Positions 49,201 to 56,559 of a stretch of DNA of 64,000 nt are shown here, piece after piece. A program made the position numbers and the translations under genes. The stretch covers positions 930,001 to 994,000 of the forward strand of contig JADJXL010000020.1 in assembly GCA_016715885.1 (NCBI GenBank). Direction: 5' to 3'. The DNA is from Polyangiaceae bacterium (lineage in GTDB: Bacteria; Myxococcota_A; Polyangia; Polyangiales; Polyangiaceae). How positions within the stretch are numbered: position 1 is the first letter of the stretch; every line of letters starts with the position of its first letter. A model generated the notes under the pieces. That model saw nothing but the letters and a program-made list of their open reading frames with translations, was not told the origin of the DNA and did not search any database.

Positions 49201-49370
49201 GCTGCCAGGCAAACGAAGGAAATGCGGCCGGAATGCTCGAGCGACCGCAATGACGTCGCCACGGATTGTTGCGTACAACCATCCGTCACCAAAAGGGCCA
49301 GCGGCGTCCCCAGAGCAATCAGAGCGACTTTCCCAATGGCTCCGCGAATCGAGCGTCTCGACAAACTCAT
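46263..49370 (-). CDS. Large secreted/surface protein, propeller-like, unknown function
   Basis: 1035 residues. The N-terminal signal peptide is GKVALIALGTPLALLVTDGC. The Cys32 context (TDGC) is an atypical lipobox, so export is likely but lipidation uncertain. The body alternates short beta-like segments with HLYALLTQTTRGEVAVIDMST, KLFVADLKAPVIHVLDMKTP, RFVYAVDDYDGSLMVFDVG and AYLVLSTGQIAMVDIDD, as in YVTN/LVIVD-type propeller repeats. About 20 Cys residues suggest disulfides. The start overlaps the stop of the upstream gene by 4 bases, so the two are coupled and probably work together at the surface. Confidence 0.7.
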   Translation of the reverse strand: MSLSRRSIRGAIGKVALIALGTPLALLVTDGCTQQSVATSLRSLEHSGRISFVCLAAPGTIPSAGLPLERCNSVRFESPNDYGVFGGETTQPHLYALLTQTTRGEVAVIDMSTKANAVLDQNPRVPGANFLPIAAQPVDIVSTSDGDATFVGVAEIGRQGIFAIPSTDIRPCADCAPKTLSDWPACALPGAPGTMLIVEDPPEDGKLRASCDGSYESIREPEKDSKGKYFVDVTDKTLGRPKIVTTIPELGAIAVIDAQTLFDVERDANGKPLEDENGPVYKHPPGSWKACPIDRWVPLAVDVPVTSPPPAGTGGPACVDKSVPPPAPQVEFESRPAGMARTEDKLFVADLKAPVIHVLDMKTPCEPIEREPLLPSSMENPTRIVTTNALAVSGTLASTLERFVYAVDDYDGSLMVFDVGQASTSRRPISRPHTEWTPFQPPDRIDFGVPVQDLVLIERDNPQPIPATDIAAEGIRCDPDPDLTVCTAESISCDPETLYRTSANFDRGAGPTRMRGAFAYLVLSTGQIAMVDIDDYDAACRMPRVPSHLNGCPSSVIGVEEFWESSGEASCNVVTPHTPRSANYMRSAEKTGQNQPGVQNFPTLYTNQGAVQANFDPDGVVMRATLPKPEIKPEQFTLAAGTSVWAIDTKTGLVTSDDESEHTLAANLEDPRAHTRDQSFSVIYEGALPGFVGKAAKLDTMSVPAALTDASSRFCDQGVLGQKAFKEMLLAENPMLTEAEAEAQALELADYVQIASSTPAENDAHWTTTAKGVCSFDQCKAAFGPIEIPKTSRDMKIIEAYQDHVELAMPEGFVADLSDPSTAIPVSDIVDCCFPTLVSFSVRVGHQWAVIGTSAGFMHHVVPTTMESSTNDRAVGACRNSCDPRDARKNGRVRSLPHGTIITDDDPRAFTNTFFRFVINDPVDGNSFDSNPVLSTDYVRDAQGNIVIENGERKLTPEGLLKLADNAPERGTFFQFNTQGQFRPLLVNLATATTEIQPQAIGFVPPTGEVVITDGSLEGIILLNAGRLDVTRRYF

Positions 49371-51082
49371 TGCGACCCCTTCGGCGGCACCGGCTGGCCC
49401 AGTGTCATGTATATCGAACCAAATGTGGCACGGTTGTTCATGTCGAGATCCACGACTCCCACGTAGGAATCGGTGAAATGCGAGACGTACATCGTCGCGT
49501 ACGGGTGCATTTTTCCGTCGCTCCCCATTTCCTCGCCGCTATCGAATGCAATCGCATGCGGGCCGCGCCCCGTTCGAATGATTGCATCGACTCGCCTCGC
49601 TTCCGGATCGTATGAAAACACGAACCGAGAATCGAACGTCACCGCAAATACGCGGCGCGACAAGCGTCCCTGCGTGTCCACCACATGCCCGATCTCGATA
49701 CGCGAAGCGCCGAATGCGAGGGGCACGGAGTCGTGGAACGACGGCAATTCGTATGCCCCCGTGACTTCCACACCATTTGGCCCCGCACCTTCCGCAAACT
49801 TCGTTTCGACGCGCCCAATCACGAGCGCTGCAGGCGCTCGGTTTGCCATGTACACGCCGAGCGGGTGCGTTTCGGCGCATGCCCGCAAACACGCATTCCG
49901 ATCCGCCTCGCCGCATGCATCTTCGCAGGCGCGCCTTGCTGCACCGTCGACGGCCACGCCGCGTGAATCCGTCGCGCTTGCGGTCGTGGCGACTCCCGAC
50001 GCCGCACCACGCGTCAAAAACGGACGCGCCCCGCCATCGTCTTCATATCGAAGCAACGTGAATTCGGGAGCAGCTCGGTACGATACGACAAACCCCGGTG
50101 TATAGTCGATCCCGTTCTCCTCGATGATGCGGGGAATCGGTAAAGAAGCGATGTCCGTCGGCCCGATGGACAAACCCGTCATGTAGTACGCGAGCATTGG
50201 CGTGCTGTCCCATCGGTTCACGATCAAGCTCACCGTCGCGTCGGACTGATGCGCCACGACGATCGACTCACCGCGATCATCCACGTCGATGCCAACCGGC
50301 TCGACCGGCAACGTCAGTCCGCGCGGGTTCTTGGACGGATCCTTACCCACGAGGTAGCTCGAAGAACAACGTTCGCCGTTTGTCGCGGCACCACAGCTCA
50401 GACACGCCGCAGGATCGTCGGGATTGCCGCACGGCGACGTGCGTTCGAGCGGCATCGCGGGCGATCCGCACGACACGTCACGATCATCGGTCACGTCGAA
50501 GTACGTCACCGACGGGTCACCTCGCACGGGCACGAACAGGCGTGCACCACGGCCGCGGATGAGGCCCTTGTCCTTGTCGACGATCTCGCAAGGATTGGTC
50601 AGCGCAAGCGTCGCCCCCGATGCGAACGCACCAATCGTGGCAACGGATTTCACGTACTGACCAAACGCCACCGGAGAGCACGGCCCTGGGTACAGCGTCG
50701 TGTTGTCGTTCGCCGTGAGCGCAGGCGATTGCGCCGCGCACGCATCCGCGGTCGCCCGCGGAGGCTGCATCGATGCGCCTTCGTTCAGCGCATCGCGCAA
50801 GGCTCGACCCTTCTCGCGGAGCGCCACGAGGTCGAGCGCCTGCACGGTTCCGCCGCTGTACTGCAGATCGAAGTCCGAGTTCACCACGTACAGGGTGGTT
50901 CGTCCTGGTGAAACCACGACCCCCGTCGGGTAGTAGAACTCGTCGAGCGGCGGGGGCACGCCTTCGGCGATCGTGAAGCAACCGGCAAGGCCCACGATGC
51001 TCGAGCCAACGAGCGCGATCGTCGCGGCGGCGTAGTGGTTTGCCGCGAATCGTACGCGGCCAAAGGTTCGATCGGACGACAT
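49367..51082 (-). CDS. Lipoprotein with propeller-like repeats, unknown function
   Basis: 571 residues. A clear lipoprotein signal ends in IVGLAGC (Cys35). The first repeat-like unit is YYPTGVVVSPGRTTLYVVNSDFDLQYSGGTVQALDL, and further units are PVGIDVDDRGESIVVAHQSDATVSLIVN and GRGPHAIAFDSGEEMGSDGKMHPYATMYVSHFTDSYVGVVDLD, the YVTN beta-propeller pattern. Cys-rich loops (CGNPDDPAACLSCG, CEDACGEADRNACLRAC) are inserted. Probably outer-membrane attached. It is the first gene of the pair. Confidence 0.75.
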   Translation of the reverse strand: MSSDRTFGRVRFAANHYAAATIALVGSSIVGLAGCFTIAEGVPPPLDEFYYPTGVVVSPGRTTLYVVNSDFDLQYSGGTVQALDLVALREKGRALRDALNEGASMQPPRATADACAAQSPALTANDNTTLYPGPCSPVAFGQYVKSVATIGAFASGATLALTNPCEIVDKDKGLIRGRGARLFVPVRGDPSVTYFDVTDDRDVSCGSPAMPLERTSPCGNPDDPAACLSCGAATNGERCSSSYLVGKDPSKNPRGLTLPVEPVGIDVDDRGESIVVAHQSDATVSLIVNRWDSTPMLAYYMTGLSIGPTDIASLPIPRIIEENGIDYTPGFVVSYRAAPEFTLLRYEDDGGARPFLTRGAASGVATTASATDSRGVAVDGAARRACEDACGEADRNACLRACAETHPLGVYMANRAPAALVIGRVETKFAEGAGPNGVEVTGAYELPSFHDSVPLAFGASRIEIGHVVDTQGRLSRRVFAVTFDSRFVFSYDPEARRVDAIIRTGRGPHAIAFDSGEEMGSDGKMHPYATMYVSHFTDSYVGVVDLDMNNRATFGSIYMTLGQPVPPKGSQ

Positions 51083-51140
51083 TGCGCGCGCAGCCTAGTT
51101 TGACGCACACCTCCGAGCAAGGCGCTACGTGGGGAAATTT

Positions 51141-51857
51141 CTAGCGTACTTCGGAGACCGCGCCAGGCCGCGCAGGTCGGCGCTTCTTGGGCAGGGACGG
51201 CGCGTCGATGAACAGGTAAAAGTTCAGCACGCCGTCGTGCTGCCAACCCGATGCGTCTTCGCGGCTGCGAACCATGAAACCAACATCGAGGCGCACGTTC
51301 GGCCAAAGCTGCCTACCAATGCCGATGTTCGCACGGTTTTGGTTGAGCCCGAGGCCCGACAGGTCGACGAGCACTTCGTCCCAGACAAACGGGATCCATC
51401 GCCAATCTTGCGGCGCCAAGTTGATGCGCAATTGATTGCGGTAACGATATCGAGTTTCCTTTTCGCGCCACCGGATCTCGAATCGATTGCGATCATTCCA
51501 CGTGAACACGCCCAGGCGCCCAAACAAATTCGGCTCGACCTCGAAACGAGCTTCTTGGTCGAAAACGCCCGAAGGCAATTTGTCGGCATAAATCGTTCCG
51601 TGCAGGCCGACGAACAGAAAGTCCGTCAAGTAAAACAATGGACCGACGCGTAAGAACGATTGCGCGAGTCCGTCCGATCGACGGTTCATGCGCACGTCGG
51701 CGAACGTGCGGAAATCGATGCGGGGAAAACCCGGTTTTTCCGTACGCACGATGGGCGTACGGTTTTCCAACCAAACCCATGCTTCTTCATCGGCAAGCGC
51801 CGACGTAGGCCATGCGAGTATAGCGAGAGGAATGGCAAGCCGTGCCGCGGACTTCAT
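51141..51857 (-). CDS. DUF2490 family protein (outer-membrane beta-barrel-like)
   Basis: 238 residues from ATG 51857 with a signal peptide ending TSALA-DEE. The mature part has alternating beta strands: WVWLENRTPIVRTEKPGFPRIDFRTFADVRMNRRSDGL, RFEIRWREKETRYRYRNQLRINL, WDEVLVDLSGLGLNQNRANIGIGRQLWPNVRLDVGFMVRS. This matches DUF2490, small barrel-like proteins of unknown role. It precedes a gap of 58 bases to the lipoprotein gene on the same strand. Confidence 0.75.
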   Translation of the reverse strand: MKSAARLAIPLAILAWPTSALADEEAWVWLENRTPIVRTEKPGFPRIDFRTFADVRMNRRSDGLAQSFLRVGPLFYLTDFLFVGLHGTIYADKLPSGVFDQEARFEVEPNLFGRLGVFTWNDRNRFEIRWREKETRYRYRNQLRINLAPQDWRWIPFVWDEVLVDLSGLGLNQNRANIGIGRQLWPNVRLDVGFMVRSREDASGWQHDGVLNFYLFIDAPSLPKKRRPARPGAVSEVR

Positions 51858-51902
51858 GAGCCTGACCGAACCACGTGCACGCGGACTGGTCAAGTAACTG
51901 GT

Positions 51903-52892
51903 TCAATTTCGTAAGGTTTTCTCTTCACGCGCCCTGGCATACGCCTCGAGCAACGCATTGACTTCGGCCCCCACGAGCACCACGACACCGCCGACATAGA
52001 GCCAAAGTAGCAAGATGATGGCCGCCCCCAAGCTTCCATACGTCGCTTCGTACGAACCAAAATTTTCGACGTACACTCGAAACCCCAGCGACGATGCAAT
52101 GAAAAGTACCGTGGCAAGAATACCGCCAGGCGTGATGAGCCGAAAACGTTGCTTTACATTGGGCCCGAAGTAATAAAGAAGCGCAAGCGCACCAAACATC
52201 AGCACGAGAATGATCGCCCATCGCAATGCGGTGAAAAGCCATACCGTCACCGAGTTTTCCCCGATGATTCGCTCGAGGTGCTCGTGAAGGATGCCACCCA
52301 CGATGAGGAGCGTGAATGCGGTTACGACCAGCGTCCCCACGGCCATGACGAGCAATAGCGCAATGCCGCGTCTCTTCCAATAAGGCCGGGTCTCTTGCAC
52401 ATCATAGGTCGTGCCAATACGCTGCATCATTGCCTGCAGTCCGGTCGATGCAGCCCACAACGTTCCGAGCACGCCGAATGACAAAAGCCCCCCCCGAGGC
52501 TCCGATACGACACTCCTGACCGTCGATGTGAACAGTTCTGCAGCTTGATCCGGCATCGCGCGAGACATCGAATTCAGGATCATCTGGTCGAGATTCGGAA
52601 TGGGCAAATACGGCAGCAAGCTCAAGAGCAAAATGGCTGCTGGAAAAATGGCGAGCATCGAGAAGTAAGCGAGCACGGCGGCGCTATCGGTCACTTGGTC
52701 TTTTTTTATTTCCGCCGCGAGATCCTTCAAAAAACGCTTCGCGCCCACGCCTGGACGCACCAAACGCGAAAACGGGATTGCCGGAGGCAGCTCGTCCCGC
52801 CGCTTGTTTCTTCGCGGGGCCTTTCGATCACCGCCGAGCCTGTCACCACCCACGTGCACATGTCGTTCCGTCCGCGCCACCATGCCCTCCAC
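51903..52892 (-). CDS. YihY/BrkB family inner-membrane protein
   Basis: 329 residues with six predicted membrane helices and the YihY/BrkB pattern: DQVTDSAAVLAYFSMLAIFPAAILLLSLLPYL, GLLSFGVLGTLWAASTGLQAMMQRIGTTYDVQETRPYWKRRGIALLLV, YGSLGAAIILLLWLYVGGVVVLVGAEVNALLE. The N-terminal ~45 residues are basic. Earlier annotation as ribonuclease BN was mistaken for this family; the role is unknown. It is divergent from the TPR lipoprotein gene with a 117-bp gap. Confidence 0.9.
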   Translation of the reverse strand: MEGMVARTERHVHVGGDRLGGDRKAPRRNKRRDELPPAIPFSRLVRPGVGAKRFLKDLAAEIKKDQVTDSAAVLAYFSMLAIFPAAILLLSLLPYLPIPNLDQMILNSMSRAMPDQAAELFTSTVRSVVSEPRGGLLSFGVLGTLWAASTGLQAMMQRIGTTYDVQETRPYWKRRGIALLLVMAVGTLVVTAFTLLIVGGILHEHLERIIGENSVTVWLFTALRWAIILVLMFGALALLYYFGPNVKQRFRLITPGGILATVLFIASSLGFRVYVENFGSYEATYGSLGAAIILLLWLYVGGVVVLVGAEVNALLEAYARAREEKTLRN

Positions 52893-53009
52893 ACAAGCAA
52901 ACCGGGTGCCTTTGGATCCATCGTCCGGAGAAACTTCTTGTATTCGGCGGAAAACCGGTGTACGTGGAGCCTAAGGTCGGGCCGCCTGCCCGGCGGGAGT
53001 CTGTCGCAC

Positions 53010-53792
53010 ATGAAGGCATATGTCAAAACGTTTGGGCTTCTTGGAGCGTTCCTGCTCGCTACGGCTCTGCCAGCCTGCAAGGAAGAACCGCCGACCCCCG
53101 CGAAAATGCACCTCTCGGCCGGGGACAAACACTTCGTCGCCAAAGAATGGAAACAAGCGGCGGAAGAATACGGCAAGTCGCTCGAAGCCGATCCCAGCCA
53201 GGACAAGGTATGGGACAAAAAGGCGTATTGTCATCAGCAAGATGGCGACATGGAGGGGACGGTCGCGACGCTTGCGAAAATGGCGGAATCCAAAAAGGAG
53301 CCCGCCGACAAGGCCAAGATTCATCGAAGCATTGCGGCGCTGTGGATGCAAAAGCCCAACATGGAGAAAGCCGAGGCGAGCTTTCTCGAAGCGGTGAAGG
53401 CCCTCCCGACGGACGACGAATCGCTGTCGTGGCTCGGCGAAATCCACTCGCAACGCGGTGGTGCGCGCGACGGCAAAGCACCAGCGGTACCGGCAGAGCT
53501 CGACAAAGCATACGAATATTATGACAAAGTCGCGGCTTTGAAGCCGGACAAACCCGATGCGTACATCAATCAGCGCGTGATTCTGACCAAATACATGGGT
53601 CATTTCAAGAAGCTGAAAGAAGAAGCGGAAGCCGAAGCGAAGGCCAACGAAAAGGACAAAGACAAAGCTGCCGAAGCGACCGCTCGCGCCGAAAAAAACA
53701 AGGCGTCGATGGACGAATACCAAAAGAAAATGGAAGCCGTCACGGCTAAATTGGTCGAAGCGAACAAGAAAACGGCGGCCGCGAAGAAGTAG
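53010..53792 (+). CDS. TPR-repeat lipoprotein
   Basis: 260 residues. The signal peptide ends in ATALPAC (Cys23, lipobox L-P-A-C). TPR units follow: AGDKHFVAKEWKQAAEEYGKSLEADPSQDKVWDKKAYCHQQDGD, then KAEASFLEAVKALPTDDESLSWLGEIHSQ and KAYEYYDKVAALKPDKPDAYINQRVI. The C-terminal ~60 residues are a Lys/Glu/Ala-rich coiled coil. The open frame begins far upstream at 52545, antisense to the BrkB gene. ATG 53010 with GGGAG is the natural start. Probably a scaffold at the membrane. Confidence 0.8.
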   Translation: MKAYVKTFGLLGAFLLATALPACKEEPPTPAKMHLSAGDKHFVAKEWKQAAEEYGKSLEADPSQDKVWDKKAYCHQQDGDMEGTVATLAKMAESKKEPADKAKIHRSIAALWMQKPNMEKAEASFLEAVKALPTDDESLSWLGEIHSQRGGARDGKAPAVPAELDKAYEYYDKVAALKPDKPDAYINQRVILTKYMGHFKKLKEEAEAEAKANEKDKDKAAEATARAEKNKASMDEYQKKMEAVTAKLVEANKKTAAAKK

Positions 53793-53830
53793 ATCGCAAC
53801 TCGCCACCAAGCTCGATTGACGAAACCACC

Positions 53831-54805
53831 ATGCGTGCCATCCGCTTCCATTCCCTCGGCGGCCCCGAAGTTCTAAACGTCGAAGACGCACCCGAACCGC
53901 AGCTCAGGCCGGGCCAAGTCCTCGTCGACGTCCGCGCCGTGGGCCTCAATTACGCCGATACCATGTTCACTCGGGGCCACTACTTCGTGCAGCCCAAATT
54001 CCCCGCCATTCCGGGCATGGAAGCGGCCGGCATCGTCACGTCCGTAGCCGATGACGTCACGGATTTTCGTATTGGCGACCGCGTCATGGCGCTCGGAGCT
54101 TCCGCTTGTGCCGAACGCATGGTCGCCAATGCTCGAAGCGTTTTCCCCATTCCGGATGGTTTGTCCTTCGAGACCGCAGCCGCCTTGCCCGTCCAGGGCC
54201 TCACGGCATGCCACATCCTGACGCTATGCGGGCGCCTCGGGCGCGGTGAAAAAATACTGGTACACGCAGCCGCGGGAGGCGTCGGGACGCTCGCCGTGCA
54301 GCTCGCCAAGCGCATGGGGGCTTCATTCATCGTAGGCACCGTGGGCTCGCCGCAAAAGGCCGATCTCGTGCGTTCGCTGGGTGCGGATCTGGTCGTCGAT
54401 TATCGACAAGACGACTTTGCAACGCGCATTCGTAGCGAAATCAAAGAAGGCGTCGATGTGGTCCTCGAAATGCTCGGCGGAACCGATTCGTATAAGCGAA
54501 GTTTGTCCTGCCTTGCGCCGCTCGGGAGAATGGTCGTATTTGGCGCTGCAAGCGGTGACAGACGCGGAACGCTCGAGCCGATTGGGCTCATGCACAAAAA
54601 TCTTTCCGTGATTGGGTATTACATGACGCCGCTGCTCGAACGGCGCGACTTGTGCGCCCCGCCTCTCGCGGACCTCGCCAACGCAGTGAGCAAAGGGGAA
54701 CTGCGCGTCATCATTGGGAAAACGTACGAGCTCGAAGAATGCGCGGAGGCGCATCGAGCCTTGGCGGGACGAACGAGCACGGGCAAACTCGTGCTTTTGG
54801 TCTAG
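53831..54805 (+). CDS. NADPH:quinone oxidoreductase-like MDR protein
   Basis: 324 residues of the medium-chain dehydrogenase family without zinc-ligand Cys. Motifs are GLNYADTMFTRGHYFVQPKFPAIPGMEAAG, the coenzyme loop ILVHAAAGGVGTLAVQLAKRMG, GVDVVLEMLGG and GRTSTGKLVLLV at the end. The zeta-crystallin/QOR subgroup reduces quinones or enones with NADPH. It lies 38 bases after the TPR lipoprotein gene. Its stop is 3 bases from the stop of the convergent flavoprotein gene. Confidence 0.88.
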   Translation: MRAIRFHSLGGPEVLNVEDAPEPQLRPGQVLVDVRAVGLNYADTMFTRGHYFVQPKFPAIPGMEAAGIVTSVADDVTDFRIGDRVMALGASACAERMVANARSVFPIPDGLSFETAAALPVQGLTACHILTLCGRLGRGEKILVHAAAGGVGTLAVQLAKRMGASFIVGTVGSPQKADLVRSLGADLVVDYRQDDFATRIRSEIKEGVDVVLEMLGGTDSYKRSLSCLAPLGRMVVFGAASGDRRGTLEPIGLMHKNLSVIGYYMTPLLERRDLCAPPLADLANAVSKGELRVIIGKTYELEECAEAHRALAGRTSTGKLVLLV

Positions 54806-54808
54806 GTT

Positions 54809-55999
54809 TTACCCTCGATGCCTGGCAGCCTCTTGGCCTTGTTCGGCGCCATGTCCTTTTGAACTGTCGCGGTATCGGAATTTTGCGAGGACTGGATTGT
54901 CCACGCCTTGCAATGCATCGGCCACGAGATCACCGATCACGGTTGCGAATTTGAATCCGTGTCCCGATCCACCGGCGGCCAGGACGAGCCCTTCCATTTC
55001 CGGATGGCGCGTGATCCAAAAATGTTCGTCGAAGCTATCGCCATACACGCACACGCGCGTGTGCACGATGGGCGCGTCCGACAAACTCGGAAACGTTTCC
55101 GCTAGAAATTCGCGCAGTGATTGCTCTTGTTCCGCCGTGACCTCGCGTTCCGACGAATCGGGATGCATGCCGCGGCCGATACCGTGATTGGCGATCTTCA
55201 CGATCCCTTCGGCATTCGCGGGGAAACCATAATACCCCGTGCGAGAAATATCCGCGCCGAATACGGGAAACACTTCGGGACGATAAAGCGATGGATCGTT
55301 TGGACGCAGATGAAATACGGGTTGGCCGACCGTCGTCAGTGCCCCCGCGAGCGATGGTAAAAGATCGGTCGTCCATGATCCCGTGGCCAGTACGACATGA
55401 TCCGCAGCAATGGTTTGTCCGGACGATAACACGACGCCCGCGACGCGTCCGCCACGCTCGCCGAGGCGCACGACTTTTTCGCCCAGGATCAATTGCACGC
55501 CGAGCGCGACGGCTTCGTCTACGAGCGCCAGGACGAAGTTGCTGCTTTCGACGTATCCGCCCAGTTCGTTGAAGTAACCGTCGACGTAATGGCCACGCCA
55601 AGCGGGAAAACGCTTTCGAATGGCCGCTTCGTCGAGCCTTTCGAGACGGTGCCCGCGGCGCGTGAGCATGGAAAAACTCTCGTACTCGAAGGTCCCATTT
55701 CCCATGGGGTTTCGCGAGACGAACATGACGCCGGTTTCGTGGAAGAGCGGCCGAGACGAACGCGCATTGTACTGGCGAAATCGCTCAATCGCTTGCTCCA
55801 TGAGCATGGTATACATTTCATCTGCGCCGTAATCGGCTCGAACGACCTTGCTGATGTCGGTCGATTCGGCGAGAGAATGCGGCAGAGGCCCAGGATCGAC
55901 GAGTGACACGCGATGTCCGCGCTTACGTAACGCGAGCGCTGACGAGACGCCAAAAATGCCTGCCCCGACGACGATGACGTGACTCGACTCCACCTGCAT
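54809..55999 (-). CDS. Sarcosine oxidase-like FAD amine oxidase (MSOX/SolA family)
   Basis: 396 residues. The Rossmann FAD motif is VVGAGIFGVSSALALRKRGH (10-29). Cys317 in RVCVYGDSFDEHFW sits where monomeric sarcosine oxidase and N-methyltryptophan oxidase attach FAD covalently, and GGSGHGFK near 343-350 is the conserved C-terminal motif. It should oxidise a secondary amine to aldehyde plus hydrogen peroxide; the actual substrate is not clear. The last ~25 residues are charged. The start ATG is 9 bases downstream, in transcription order, of the small membrane protein gene. Confidence 0.87.
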   Translation of the reverse strand: MQVESSHVIVVGAGIFGVSSALALRKRGHRVSLVDPGPLPHSLAESTDISKVVRADYGADEMYTMLMEQAIERFRQYNARSSRPLFHETGVMFVSRNPMGNGTFEYESFSMLTRRGHRLERLDEAAIRKRFPAWRGHYVDGYFNELGGYVESSNFVLALVDEAVALGVQLILGEKVVRLGERGGRVAGVVLSSGQTIAADHVVLATGSWTTDLLPSLAGALTTVGQPVFHLRPNDPSLYRPEVFPVFGADISRTGYYGFPANAEGIVKIANHGIGRGMHPDSSEREVTAEQEQSLREFLAETFPSLSDAPIVHTRVCVYGDSFDEHFWITRHPEMEGLVLAAGGSGHGFKFATVIGDLVADALQGVDNPVLAKFRYRDSSKGHGAEQGQEAARHRG

Positions 56000-56008
56000 C
56001 GCCTTTTG

Positions 56009-56263
56009 TTATTTCTGCTTCTCTGTTTCCTGCGCTTTGGCAGATGCAGCAGCCGCGGCGGCTTTCGCATCTTCGTCGGCCACTTTTGCCGATGACGCCG
56101 CAACGGCCGCTTGAAACTTGGGCCGCACGTTGAGACGCATGCTCGTGCCAATGCCTGCGATGACCACGGCGATGGCGATGAAGACGACGACGAATACTTT
56201 GCCAGATATCGCGCGACCGTCGGTTACGGGGGCGTGTTCGGAAGGGTTTTTCGGAGTGTCCAT
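56009..56263 (-). CDS. Small single-pass membrane protein
   Basis: 84 residues from ATG 56263 (MDTPKNPSEHAP); the open frame reaches 56344. A polar N terminus precedes one membrane helix (KVFVVVFIAIAVVIAGIGTS) and an Ala/Lys/Glu-rich C-terminal helix. No family recognised. It stops 9 bases before the flavoprotein gene on the same strand and may be co-transcribed with it. Confidence 0.6.
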   Translation of the reverse strand: MDTPKNPSEHAPVTDGRAISGKVFVVVFIAIAVVIAGIGTSMRLNVRPKFQAAVAASSAKVADEDAKAAAAAASAKAQETEKQK

Positions 56264-56491
56264 GAGGTCTGGTCCGCGAGCATAGCGGCAAAAGAGCGCG
56301 GCCGCCATGTTCGAGATGCGACGATCGAACGGCTGGTCGATCACACCTTGGAACAGCCGTCAACAATTTTTGTTCACGAAACAGAAGCGGGACAAAAGCA
56401 GACAGATGCGCAAATTTTGCGGGCTAGCGTTCGTGTAAACCACCCACGAAATGTCCTCGATGCAACATCTACGCAAAGCTCCACGAGATGC

Positions 56492-56519
56492 TTGATTCGT
56501 TGATTCTCCGTTGTATCCT
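56492..56519 (+). promoter_or_regulatory. Candidate sigma70-type promoter of the kinase-FGE operon
   Basis: TTGATT and TATCCT are separated by 16 bases, ending 40 bases upstream of the GTG start of the kinase gene. It lies in a comparatively AT-rich 296-bp divergent gap (56264-56559) with no gene. Pattern match only. Confidence 0.35.
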
Positions 56520-56559
56520 CGATGATCGACATGACAAGTGTGAATCGAGGAGAAACATC

